From JAIQET01 sp035542575 (GTDB lineage: Bacteria; Acidobacteriota; Terriglobia; Terriglobales; Acidobacteriaceae), in assembly GCA_035542575.1 (NCBI GenBank), contig DATKLE010000057.1, positions 1-64,000 on the forward strand: a stretch of 64,000 nucleotides of DNA, read 5' to 3'. This document shows, one piece after another, positions 19,082 to 27,539 of the stretch. How positions within the stretch are numbered: position 1 is the stretch's first letter; every line of letters begins with the position of its first letter. Under the pieces are notes generated by a model, which had not been told where the DNA came from, did no database searches, and worked only from the letters and a program-made list of their open reading frames with translations. The position numbers and the translations under genes were made by a program.

Positions 19082-20569
19082 ATGCCCCTGCCCGATTACA
19101 GCGAATTCGCCCGCCTCGCCCGGCAAGCCACCCTGGTGCCCGTGGTCAAGTCGGTTACCGCCGACCTGCTGACGCCGGTCTCTGCCTTTCTGGCCATTGC
19201 CGCGAATGAGCCCCACGCCTTCCTGCTGGAATCGGTGGAGCGCGGCGAGCAGATCGGCCGCTACACCTTCCTCGGCGCCCGTCCTTATATGCGAGTTCAG
19301 GCGCGGGGCCAAGAGATAACTGTGCATCGAGGAAGAAGCCGCGAGCAGCGAGGTGGGAGTGTCTTCCAGATCGTGAGGGAACTCCTCCGCCAACATCGGC
19401 CAGCCAGCGTGCCCGGACTGCCTCCATTCACTGCCGGCGCGGTGGGTTATTTTGCCTACGACATGGTTCGCCAACTGGAGAACATTGGCGAACACAGCAA
19501 GGATGATCTCTCGCTGCCCGATGGCGAACTGATGTTCTTCGATCGCTTATTGGCCTTTGACCATCTACGCCATCAGATTCACATCATTGCCAGCGCGGAT
19601 GTCGCGCGCGAAACTCCACGCCGGGCCTACGACCGGGCTCTGGCTGACATTCAAGCCGTCGAGAGAAAACTAGCGCGAGGCCTATCTGGCGGACTCTACG
19701 CGAAAGCCAGGGCCCGGCACAGGGCCAGCTTGAAGGTCCGCGCGACGACCTCGCGCCGGGATTTCCTGCATTCGGTCGAGCGGGCCAAAGAGTACATCCG
19801 CGCCGGAGACATCTTCCAGGTGGTGCTCTCGCAGCGCCTTGACTTTACTCCGGAGGTCGCGCCCTTTGACGTGTACCGCGCCCTGCGCGTGGTCAATCCC
19901 TCACCGTACATGTATTTTCTGCGCATGGGCGACACCCACGTGCTGGGCTCGTCGCCGGAGATGCTGGTGCGCGTGACCGGGCGAAAGCTGGAATACCGGC
20001 CCATCGCCGGCACCCATCCCCGCGGGCGGGATGACGCTGAAGATCAGCGCCTGGAAAAAGAGATGCTGGCTGACGAGAAAGAACGCGCCGAGCACGTCAT
20101 GCTGGTGGACTTGGGCCGCAATGATCTGGGCCGCGTCAGTGAATACGGATCGGTGAAAGTCCGCGACCTGATGTACGTGGAGCGCTACTCCCACGTCATG
20201 CACATTGTTTCCGCGCTGGAAGGGAAGTTGCGGCCGGACCTGGACGCGCTCGATGCCTTGGCCGCTTGCTTCCCCGCCGGCACCCTGAGCGGCGCGCCCA
20301 AAGTGCGCGCCATGCAGATCATCGAAGAGTTAGAGCCGGTGCGGCGCGGCGTCTATGGCGGCTCGGTGCTCTACGCCGACTCTGCGGGAAATCTCGATTC
20401 CTGCATCGCCATTCGCACCTTGCTGATGCGGGGCAAGCAGGCGTACTTGCAAGCGGGAGCGGGAATTGTGGCGGATTCCGATCCGGCGCGCGAGTACGAG
20501 GAGTGTATGAACAAAGCGCAGGCGCTGCTGAGAGCGGTCGAGGCGGCGAGAACAGCAATCCCTGGGTAG
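19082..20569 (+). CDS. trpE: Anthranilate synthase component I
   Basis: This 495-residue chorismate-utilising enzyme makes anthranilate with the TrpG amidotransferase in tryptophan synthesis. The N-terminal domain (about 1-190) has LLESVERGEQIGRYTFLG, which includes the Trp-feedback site LLES. The C-terminal domain has the conserved set RAGDIFQVVLSQR, NPSPYMYFLRMGD, IAGTHPRGRDDAEDQ, VDLGRNDLGRV and CFPAGTLSGAPKVRAMQIIEELE. The feedback residues point to TrpE rather than PabB. The trpG-like gene lies 2.8 kb downstream on the other strand, separated by a kinase gene. Confidence 0.96.
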   Translation: MPLPDYSEFARLARQATLVPVVKSVTADLLTPVSAFLAIAANEPHAFLLESVERGEQIGRYTFLGARPYMRVQARGQEITVHRGRSREQRGGSVFQIVRELLRQHRPASVPGLPPFTAGAVGYFAYDMVRQLENIGEHSKDDLSLPDGELMFFDRLLAFDHLRHQIHIIASADVARETPRRAYDRALADIQAVERKLARGLSGGLYAKARARHRASLKVRATTSRRDFLHSVERAKEYIRAGDIFQVVLSQRLDFTPEVAPFDVYRALRVVNPSPYMYFLRMGDTHVLGSSPEMLVRVTGRKLEYRPIAGTHPRGRDDAEDQRLEKEMLADEKERAEHVMLVDLGRNDLGRVSEYGSVKVRDLMYVERYSHVMHIVSALEGKLRPDLDALDALAACFPAGTLSGAPKVRAMQIIEELEPVRRGVYGGSVLYADSAGNLDSCIAIRTLLMRGKQAYLQAGAGIVADSDPAREYEECMNKAQALLRAVEAARTAIPG

Positions 20570-20573
20570 GACC

Positions 20574-20598
20574 ATTCCCCGCGGCGGCGCAGGGGAAT
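20574..20598 (+). terminator. Possible terminator after trpE
   Basis: ATTCCCC (20574-20580) pairs with GGGGAAT (20592-20598) around an 11-base GC-rich loop, directly after the trpE stop. Only three T residues follow the hairpin (the first pairs in the stem), so this is a weak candidate. Confidence 0.4.
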
Positions 20599-20620
20599 TT
20601 CGCGACGAGAACTCTGGGGT

Positions 20621-20626
20621 TATAAT
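20621..20626 (+). promoter_or_regulatory. -10 box of the kinase-PD40 gene
   Basis: A consensus TATAAT sits 29 bases before the TTG start of the kinase gene. The expected -35 region (about 20598-20603) does not match consensus, so an activator or another sigma factor may be involved. Confidence 0.5.
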
Positions 20627-20655
20627 CGCGTCTCGTTATCGCTGCTGGTATCTCG

Positions 20656-23334
20656 TTGTTAAGCACAGGCGCAAAACTTGGGCCTTACGAAATCCTCGCA
20701 CCGCTGGGCGCGGGTGGCATGGGAGAGGTATATCGGGCCCGCGATCCCCGGCTCCAGCGTGAAGTTGCCATCAAAGTTCTTCCCTCAGCTTTTGCCAGCG
20801 ATCGCGACCGCCTGAAGCGGTTTGAGCAGGAAGCGCGGGCCGCTGGTTCCCTGAATCATCCTAACCTGCTGGCTGTCTTCGACATTGGCACACAAGATGG
20901 CTCACCCTACCTGGTCACAGAGCTTCTGGAGGGGGCAACCCTCCGTGAGTGTCTGCGGGGCGGAGCGCTCGCTTTGCGGAAAGCGCTGGATTATGCCGCG
21001 CAAGTGGCCGACGGCCTGGCGGCTGCGCACGAGCGAGGTATCGTCCACCGCGACCTGAAACCAGAAAACATTTTCGTGTGCCGCGATGGCCGGGTGAAGA
21101 TTCTTGACTTCGGACTAGCCAAGCTGACCAGCAGCGAGTCCTCTCCCGCCGATTTTTCCGAAACCCATTCCCTTCTGACTGGGCAAGGGAGCGTGCTGGG
21201 CACGCCGGGATACATGGCGCCGGAGCAGGTGCGCGGACAAGCCGCCGATGCGCGGGCGGACATCTTCAGCTTCGGTGCAGTTCTGTACGAGATGTTGACT
21301 GGCGAGCGCGCTTTCAAGGGCGAGACGACCGCCGATGTGGCCAGTGCCATTCTGCGGGCAGATCCGAATCCGCAAGCGCTCAGCAGCCACCAAGTGCCTC
21401 CCGCGCTGGAGCGCATTGTCCACCACTGCCTGGAGAAGTCGCCGGAGGCGCGGTTCCACTCGGCTCGCGACCTTGCCTTCCATTTACGAGGAGTCTCAGT
21501 CACGTCGGAAACGGCGGTGAGCATGGGCAAACGGCGTACACCCTGGTCTTGGGTCTGGGCGGTCCCTGCGATTTTGCTGGTGGCGGTGCTGGCGGCGACC
21601 TGGCAGCGGTGGAGCGTAACTCCTGGCGGTCCGGCGGACCACACGGTGGACTTCCGCCGCCTCACCGACTTTGACGGGCTGGAGGAAGATCCCGCCATCT
21701 CGCCGGACGGCAAGGCAGTGGCTTTCAGCGCAGACGTAACTGGATCCCGTCAGATCTGGGTGCGGCTGCTCACCGGAGGGCCACCGCTCCAGATCACGCA
21801 TGATCCAGGAGACCATGTGGAGCCGCGCTGGTCGCAGGATTCGTCGTCGCTGTACTACTACGTTCCCGCAATGCAGGGGCAAGATCAGGGAACATTGTGG
21901 GAAGTGGCTGCGCTGGGGGGCGCGCCACGCCGTATCACCAGCAGCCTGAGCGCCGCCGATGTCAGCCACCAAGGCAACAAGCTAGCTTTCTTCCGCCTCA
22001 ATGAGAAGCGCACAGAACTGGTGGTCTCGGAAAGCGATGGCACCAATGCCCAGGTCCTCAGCGAGCTTGACGTTGGCTTCGGCTGTGAGCACCCGCGCTG
22101 GTCACCCGACGACCGGACGATTGCGTATCAGCATGCCAGTGGCTTCTGGAACATGGATCTCTTCTCCGTCAGTGCAAGCGGCGGCACGCCCCGGCGCATT
22201 ACTCACATTGCAGAACTGATGAACGGTTTTACATGGCTGCCGGACAGCGCCGGCCTGGTCGTCTCCAGTTCTCTGGGAACCACACTCCTCTACCTTCCCA
22301 CCATGCACCTGTGGAGGGTTCCCCGTGAGGGGGGCGAGCCGCATCGCATTACTTATGGCGACGTCAGCTACGAGATGCCGGATATCGGCAAAGATGGCAG
22401 ACTTTATGTCAGCGCCCGGCACATGCGCTTCGACATTCGGAAGTTCCCAGTGGACGGCGCCCCTGCCGCCAATGTGTCCCACGCACTGCGCATCACCCGG
22501 CAGACTGCGCAGGTGCTTACACCCAGCCTGAGTCCGGATGACCGGGAAATGGCGTACCTTTCCGACAGCGGAGGCCAAGGGAATGTGTGGGTGATGAACC
22601 TGGCCACGGGAGAAACCCGGCAAATCACCGCCGAGAAAGCCGGTATCACGGTGGGGATTCCTTTGTGGTCCCCCGACGGTACAAGCATCATTTTTGCAGC
22701 GTCGCGGGTCGCGGAGAGTCGGTTCGACGTTGACTACTGGACGGTCAACCCTGATGGCAGTAACCAACGAGATATTTTACCGCACGGATCCTGGGCCAGT
22801 TGGTCCCCCGACGGCCGCTGGATTTACTACTCCTATACATCGCTTGCAGAATCCGGGACGGAGACCTATCAGATCTCCAAGATGTCGGTGGCCGGCGGGC
22901 CAGCGACCGTGGTCCGGCAGGAAGAAGCCACGGGAGTGGCGCTTTCGCCGGACAGTTCGACGATGTACTTCGTGAAGCCTTTGCGCGGCGACAATGGCAC
23001 GCAGAACTACTTGATCTGTGCGGCCCATCCTGAGGGTGGTCCTGAACGCACGCTGGCATCGTTCCCAGGGACCCGAGTTCCCGTGTGGCAGGGATTGCAT
23101 CCCTCGGTGTCCCCAGACGGCCGATGGCTGGCACTGCCCCTGAATGACAACTCAGGAACAAACATCTGGTTGGTATCCACGGCGGACGGCAGGATGCGCC
23201 AGGTGACAGATTTTGGCGATATCCGCACGTACATTGCCCGCCGTGTGACCTGGACCTCCGATGGACACTACCTGTTCGCCGCGGTGGGGCAAGGCGATGC
23301 TGACATCGTGCAACTTGGCGGGCTGCTGCGCTGA
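20656..23334 (+). CDS. Membrane Ser/Thr kinase with PD40 beta-propeller
   Basis: This 892-residue protein has a Hanks-type kinase at about residues 10-275, with GAGGMGEV, VAIKVLP, HRDLKPEN, DFGLAK and APEQV all intact. One membrane helix follows at about 297-317 (VWAVPAILLVAVLAATW). Residues 335-890 hold WD40-like PD40/TolB repeats such as DPAISPDGKAVAFSADVTG and PSLSPDDREMAYLSDSGGQ, likely one or two propellers outside the membrane. TTG is the only good start next to the family's usual opening (LSTGAKLGPYEI), and its ribosome binding site is poor. Kinase-propeller sensors are common in Acidobacteria. The ligand and targets are unknown. Confidence 0.94.
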   Translation: MLSTGAKLGPYEILAPLGAGGMGEVYRARDPRLQREVAIKVLPSAFASDRDRLKRFEQEARAAGSLNHPNLLAVFDIGTQDGSPYLVTELLEGATLRECLRGGALALRKALDYAAQVADGLAAAHERGIVHRDLKPENIFVCRDGRVKILDFGLAKLTSSESSPADFSETHSLLTGQGSVLGTPGYMAPEQVRGQAADARADIFSFGAVLYEMLTGERAFKGETTADVASAILRADPNPQALSSHQVPPALERIVHHCLEKSPEARFHSARDLAFHLRGVSVTSETAVSMGKRRTPWSWVWAVPAILLVAVLAATWQRWSVTPGGPADHTVDFRRLTDFDGLEEDPAISPDGKAVAFSADVTGSRQIWVRLLTGGPPLQITHDPGDHVEPRWSQDSSSLYYYVPAMQGQDQGTLWEVAALGGAPRRITSSLSAADVSHQGNKLAFFRLNEKRTELVVSESDGTNAQVLSELDVGFGCEHPRWSPDDRTIAYQHASGFWNMDLFSVSASGGTPRRITHIAELMNGFTWLPDSAGLVVSSSLGTTLLYLPTMHLWRVPREGGEPHRITYGDVSYEMPDIGKDGRLYVSARHMRFDIRKFPVDGAPAANVSHALRITRQTAQVLTPSLSPDDREMAYLSDSGGQGNVWVMNLATGETRQITAEKAGITVGIPLWSPDGTSIIFAASRVAESRFDVDYWTVNPDGSNQRDILPHGSWASWSPDGRWIYYSYTSLAESGTETYQISKMSVAGGPATVVRQEEATGVALSPDSSTMYFVKPLRGDNGTQNYLICAAHPEGGPERTLASFPGTRVPVWQGLHPSVSPDGRWLALPLNDNSGTNIWLVSTADGRMRQVTDFGDIRTYIARRVTWTSDGHYLFAAVGQGDADIVQLGGLLR

Positions 23335-23391
23335 ATTGGGGAACAAATCGGTTCCAGCACAGCGGGTCCGGGGCAACTGAAGAACCGGGGC

Positions 23392-23967
23392 TCAGAGCCT
23401 GAGGAAATTTTCGATCAGCCTCTTTCCATGGTCTGTCAGCACGCTCTCGGGATGAAATTGCACACCTTCGACGGGAAACTTCGCGTGCCGCAACCCCATG
23501 ACTACCCGCGCCCCGTCATGTTCAGTCGCAAAGGCGCTCACTTCCAGATCAGAAGGCAGGCCGTTCTCTTGCACAATCAGGGAGTGATAGCGCGTGGCGG
23601 TCATGGGGGAGGGAATTCCCTGGAAGATCGTCTGCCCATCGTGCTGCACTCTGCTGGTCTTGCCGTGCATGAGGTTCGCCGCCCGCACCACCTTGCCACC
23701 GAAGGCCTCGCCGATGGCCTGATGTCCCAAGCAGACCCCCAGCACCGGGACCTTGCCTGCGAAATGGCGGATCAGTTCGATGCTGATTCCCGCCTCGCGC
23801 GGCGTGCACGGGCCCGGCGACACCACGATCCGCTCGGGACGCATGGCTTCGACCTCGTCCACGGTTACACGGTCGTTGCGGCGGACCACCACCTCCGCTC
23901 CCAGTTCGCCCAGATACTGGACCAGGTTGTAAGTGAAAGAGTCGTAGTTATCGAGGACGAAAACCAT
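23392..23967 (-). CDS. trpG: Anthranilate/aminodeoxychorismate synthase glutaminase
   Basis: This 191-residue class I glutamine amidotransferase supplies ammonia to TrpE, or to PabB in folate synthesis. The start MVFVLDNYDSFTYNLVQYL is typical. The catalytic cysteine is C79 in VLGVCLGHQAIG, and the His-Glu pair is in VEGVQFHPES near residue 170. MHGKTSRV and RYHSLIV are further family motifs. trpG and pabA cannot be separated by sequence alone, and one protein often serves both. trpE is nearby but on the opposite strand with a kinase gene between, so they are not co-transcribed. Confidence 0.94.
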   Translation of the reverse strand: MVFVLDNYDSFTYNLVQYLGELGAEVVVRRNDRVTVDEVEAMRPERIVVSPGPCTPREAGISIELIRHFAGKVPVLGVCLGHQAIGEAFGGKVVRAANLMHGKTSRVQHDGQTIFQGIPSPMTATRYHSLIVQENGLPSDLEVSAFATEHDGARVVMGLRHAKFPVEGVQFHPESVLTDHGKRLIENFLRL

Positions 23968-24089
23968 AACCGCGCGCTTCTGGCTTAGCTTACATCACCG
24001 CCTGGCGGTCCCGAATGGGGACAGAGGTCAAACTACGGCTTGACACTGTGCACGCAAAACCTCATGCTTACCACTTCATTGGAGGGGCC

Positions 24090-24419
24090 ATGGCCGAGTC
24101 CCAGCAGGAGAAGCGGACCACCCGCCGGTTTGCCCTGCGGTTGCCGGTTTCCGTCAGCTACGAGGCGGACGGGGCGCAGGAGAAATCCGCCCAGACGCGA
24201 GACGTGAGCGCGCGCGGCATCTGCTTCTACGTGGACTCGGCGATCGCCGCGGGATCAGCCATTGAGTTCACCCTGACCCTCCCGCCCGAAATTACCTTGA
24301 CCGAGAGCATTCGGGTGCGCTGCAAGGGCAAGGTGGTGCGAGTGGATGGCGGCGCGGCGGACGGCAAGGTAGCTGTGGCCGCGGTGATCGACGAATACGA
24401 GTTCCTCTCTGAATCCTGA
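24090..24419 (+). CDS. PilZ domain protein
   Basis: This 109-residue protein consists of one PilZ domain. The cyclic-di-GMP motif is present in part: the RRFALRLPVSVSY segment supplies the RxxxR-like arginines at residues 11-17, and DVSARGICFYVD matches the (D/N)xSxxG motif. It would bind c-di-GMP or act as a degenerate PilZ adaptor. I chose the ATG at 24090 because GGAGGGG lies directly ahead; the frame is open to 24015 without a better signal. It stands alone between trpG and an AMIN-domain gene. Confidence 0.85.
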   Translation: MAESQQEKRTTRRFALRLPVSVSYEADGAQEKSAQTRDVSARGICFYVDSAIAAGSAIEFTLTLPPEITLTESIRVRCKGKVVRVDGGAADGKVAVAAVIDEYEFLSES

Positions 24420-24529
24420 GCCGGTCTGGCCGGGGGCCGGCAACGGTCCAAATTGTCATCCTAGCGCCACTTCTATCCGGCCCTCGGCGGTGGTATCGTT
24501 GCCAATTATATTGTCCAGGTAGGAAGTCT

Positions 24530-25945
24530 TTGCCCCGTATTGGTCCCCAACTGTTGGTGATCTCCCTGTTGACGGGAATCTTTCTCCTGGGCCTGGCCGA
24601 AGCCCAGTCCCCTGCCAACATCGAGCGCGTGAGAGTGCTGCTGAACCAAACGCCTCCCGCGTTGGAGATCACCTGCAGCCATCCGGTCGTCCCCACGATC
24701 AAGAAGCTGGACGGGCCACCGCGCTTGGTGATTGATTTGCCCAACGCCATCATGTCGGTGCCTCGGAAGCGCATCGAGGTGCACAACGACCAGATCAGCG
24801 CGGTCCGGTTGAATCAGTATCAGAAGGCGCCGCCGGTGGTGCGCATCGTACTGGACCTGCTCAAGCCGAGCGACTACAGTTCGGATTTCGCCGGGAACCG
24901 CTTGACCGTCCGCTTGAGCCCTGCGGGTGTGAGTGTGGCCAGAAGGCCGGTGGAGCCACCTACCGTGCCCTCCTTTACCCGGGGTGTGCAGCCCGCAGTG
25001 ATCCCTGTCAGCCCGGGGAATTCTGGCGCGGTGATCCTGGCCGGCAGTCGTCTGGCCAGCGGTTCCACGGTGACCGCGGGTAGCGACACAACCGTTCTCC
25101 GCCTTGGCCGGGGTGGGGAGGTGCGCGTGTGTCCAGGAACCACCGTATCGGTCACGTCGTCAGAAAACGGGCGCGATCTCATGCTGGGGATGAGCACCGG
25201 CGCCCTGGAAGCGCATTATCGGCTGGATGCTTCCGCCGACTCGGTGCTGACGCCGGATTTCCGCATTCTACTGGCGGGCCCGGGTGAGTTCGACTACGCC
25301 ATCAGCGCCGATGCGCGCGGCAACACCTGCGTGCGGGCCCTGGGCGGCAATACGGCCTCGGTTATTGTGTCGGAACTGATGGGTGATGGTACCTACCAGG
25401 TCAAGCCTACGGATCAGATCATGTTTCACTCCGGACGGCTGAGTGCGGTGGACAAGGCGGTAACCGGCAGTTGCGGCTGTCCGGAGGCGCCCGTGCCGGT
25501 GATGCGCGCCTCGGCGCCGCCACCACCTGTGGTCTCGGATGCGAACCTGCCCCACTCTATGCGCCTGGCTCCGCCGCAGGCAGAAGTGAACCCCATCCCA
25601 CCCCCGGTATCAACCTCCGGCCTGCGAAGTGGCACGTCGCCCGGCCAGGTGACGGTGTCTGTCGCTGGTCCGGAGACTGCTGCCCTGCCCGCCTCCAAGC
25701 CCAACGATGTTCACGTGCAGGTGGAGGCACCGTTCGTCTTCCGCGCCAGCGATCCGTCGCCCGCACCGCCAGCGCCGATTGAGGCGGCACAACGCTTGTC
25801 GCTTACCTATTCCCTGGCGCCCTTGCCGGTGCAGACGACGGTATTGCCTCCCCCGCCGGCCCCGTCCCGGCAGGCCTTCGCCAAGTCTTCCCACCGCGGA
25901 TTTTTCGGGAAGATCAAAGGCTTCTTCGCCGCCATCTTTCGCTAG
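24530..25945 (+). CDS. Exported AMIN-domain protein with FecR-like region
   Basis: A TTG start follows AGGAAG and opens a 471-residue protein with a signal peptide (about 1-26, ending LAEAQ). An AMIN domain covers about residues 32-130 (VRVLLNQTPPALEITCSHP, then PRLVIDLPNA). A FecR-like beta region follows at about 160-290 (ILAGSRLASGSTVTAGSDTT, then ELMGDGTYQVKPTDQ). The C-terminal third is Pro/Ala/Val-rich and ends in a basic amphipathic tail (HRGFFGKIKGFFAAIFR). AMIN domains target proteins to the cell envelope (pilus secretin, amidases). The combination seen here is not one I can name. A TonB gene follows 90 bases downstream on the same strand. Confidence 0.8.
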   Translation: MPRIGPQLLVISLLTGIFLLGLAEAQSPANIERVRVLLNQTPPALEITCSHPVVPTIKKLDGPPRLVIDLPNAIMSVPRKRIEVHNDQISAVRLNQYQKAPPVVRIVLDLLKPSDYSSDFAGNRLTVRLSPAGVSVARRPVEPPTVPSFTRGVQPAVIPVSPGNSGAVILAGSRLASGSTVTAGSDTTVLRLGRGGEVRVCPGTTVSVTSSENGRDLMLGMSTGALEAHYRLDASADSVLTPDFRILLAGPGEFDYAISADARGNTCVRALGGNTASVIVSELMGDGTYQVKPTDQIMFHSGRLSAVDKAVTGSCGCPEAPVPVMRASAPPPPVVSDANLPHSMRLAPPQAEVNPIPPPVSTSGLRSGTSPGQVTVSVAGPETAALPASKPNDVHVQVEAPFVFRASDPSPAPPAPIEAAQRLSLTYSLAPLPVQTTVLPPPPAPSRQAFAKSSHRGFFGKIKGFFAAIFR

Positions 25946-26035
25946 AGACTGCCTTTCAGATTGCCAATCGATTGCGGGTGATGGGCATCACAGGCAACCC
26001 TGCCGGCCGGGACTATACTTAAAGCGGGAAATACT

Positions 26036-26923
26036 ATGTCGGTTGCGCAGCGGGCGCCGGTTGCACAGCGGCCTCCTGTGGCCGTGCAGAGCCCTGTTTT
26101 ACCTACCCTGTTCGGCGAGGGCTATGGAGTTTACAGGGCCCGCCCAAGCGCATTTGTCTTTTCCTACATCGTTAACGTTCTGGTCGCCGCTTTGCTGGTC
26201 TGGTCGGGGCATTGGGCGGTCGAGCATCACGAGCAGATCAAGCGGCAAGTGATGGGGCTGGTCACTGACGTTTCTCCGTATGTCCTGCCGCCGTCGGCCA
26301 GTGAGTCGGGGGGCGGGGGCGGAGGCGGGGATCGCGACAAGCTGCAGGCGTCCCGGGGATCGCCGCCCAGGTTCGCTCGCGAACAGATCACGCCACCCGC
26401 GGTGGTGGTGCGCAATGACAACCCGAAACTGGCATTTGAGCCGACGGTAGTGGGGCCGCCCGAGATCAAGTTGCCGCAGTTCGGCGTGGTTGGGGATCCG
26501 CTGTCCAACGTGCTCGGGCCGCCCTCCAACGGCACTGGTTCCGGCGGAGGCATCGGCAGTGGCAGCGGCGGCGGTGTCGGTTCGGGACGCGGCCCCGGCG
26601 TCGGCCCCGGAGAAGGCGGCGGGATCGGCGGTGGCCTCTATCGCGTGGGTGGAGGCGTGAGTGCGCCCCGCACACTCTATGCGCCCGAGCCTGAGTATTC
26701 CGAAGAGGCCCGCAAAGCCAAGTATCAGGGCACCCTCGTGTTGTGGATGATCGTAGGGGCGGATGGGCGTCCGCGGGATATAAGGGTCGCGCGCTCCCTC
26801 GGCATGGGGCTGGATGAGAAGGCTCTGGAAGCAGTCCGCACTTGGCGCTTCGAGCCGGCCCGCAAAGACGGCAAGCCGGTCGCTGTTCAGATCAACGTGG
26901 AAGTGATCTTCCGGCTGTACTGA
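26036..26923 (+). CDS. Energy transducer TonB
   Basis: This 295-residue protein has a cytoplasmic start, one membrane helix (about residues 42-62, FSYIVNVLVAALLVWSGHW) and a long periplasmic linker. The C-terminal TonB domain covers about 205-293 (YAPEPEYSEEARKAKYQGTL, then RSLGMGLDEKALEAVRTWRF). TonB passes proton-motive-force energy to outer-membrane receptors. The linker is glycine-rich (GGGGGGG near residue 93 and GSGGG-type repeats at about 170-205) in place of the usual Pro-Lys/Pro-Glu spacer. No ExbB or ExbD is adjacent. It follows the AMIN/FecR-like gene closely, and the two could be co-transcribed. Confidence 0.9.
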   Translation: MSVAQRAPVAQRPPVAVQSPVLPTLFGEGYGVYRARPSAFVFSYIVNVLVAALLVWSGHWAVEHHEQIKRQVMGLVTDVSPYVLPPSASESGGGGGGGDRDKLQASRGSPPRFAREQITPPAVVVRNDNPKLAFEPTVVGPPEIKLPQFGVVGDPLSNVLGPPSNGTGSGGGIGSGSGGGVGSGRGPGVGPGEGGGIGGGLYRVGGGVSAPRTLYAPEPEYSEEARKAKYQGTLVLWMIVGADGRPRDIRVARSLGMGLDEKALEAVRTWRFEPARKDGKPVAVQINVEVIFRLY

Positions 26924-26999
26924 GGAGTGGCGAGTAGCGTGCAGTGAGTAGCGAGCCGTCTTGGCCGTTGCTCACTACCCAGTGCTCGCTGCTTACTCC
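26924..26999. repeat. Short-word inverted repeat between convergent genes
   Basis: The left arm (26924-26955) is made of degenerate GAGTAGCG/CAGTGAGTAG words. The right arm (26970-26999) contains GCTCACTAC and GCTCGCTGCTTACTCC, approximately its complement. It spans the gap between tonB and the end of the convergent YtxH gene, overlapping the latter's last codons, and could end transcription from both sides. Confidence 0.6.
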
Positions 27000-27298
27000 C
27001 GTCGCAGCGCTCGTCCCAACGGCGCCACTTTCTCCCGTGCGGCTCCGCGCACTTCTTCCGCCAGCTCCGCACCCCGATGGAGGACGTCTTCGGCACGCTC
27101 TTTGGCTTCGTCCTTCCACTCATCCAGCGTGTCCAGGGCACCCTCGTACTTGCGCCGCAGATCCCTGCGCAACTGCTTACCGCTTTTGGGAGCCAGCAAC
27201 AACGCCACCAGTGCTCCGGCGCCCATGCCGATCAGCAGGAAGGTGACTGCGATCCCCACATTGCTCTTGTCCGAAGGCTCATATCTTCCAAAACGCAT
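26993..27298 (-). CDS. YtxH domain protein
   Basis: This 101-residue protein has an N-terminal membrane helix (about 14-34, VGIAVTFLLIGMGAGALVALLL) followed by APKSGKQLRRDLRRKY, the hallmark APxSGxxxR motif of YtxH proteins. A long charged, Ala-rich helix completes it and is probably a coiled coil. YtxH-like proteins are small membrane proteins linked to general stress in Bacillus; their biochemical role is unknown. The ATG at 27298 is the natural start. It is convergent with tonB. Confidence 0.88.
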   Translation of the reverse strand: MRFGRYEPSDKSNVGIAVTFLLIGMGAGALVALLLAPKSGKQLRRDLRRKYEGALDTLDEWKDEAKERAEDVLHRGAELAEEVRGAAREKVAPLGRALRRE

Positions 27299-27539
27299 AA
27301 GGCCATCCTTTCCACTCGCACAAAGACTCTCCTACATTCATTCTAGCTGTCTGGCTGGCCCCGGAGACGGGCAAATTCCGCTGGGGGAGAGAACACCGGT
27401 AATCCGCATTTCCCAAATCGGCTCAAGCCCGTGTAAAATAAAGAGTTGATCCCTGCAGGTGCGGCGTGAAATGGGGCTTGCCCGCCTTCCGCCGACCCAT
27501 TCGCCGAATCACGCAATCATTAAGGAGAGTTACTTCGCA

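Noticed and set aside
18906..19172. An 88-codon plus-strand frame overlapping the start of trpE, considered as a trp leader peptide
   Set aside because: It has no run of Trp codons, no attenuator hairpins, and overlaps trpE in another frame.
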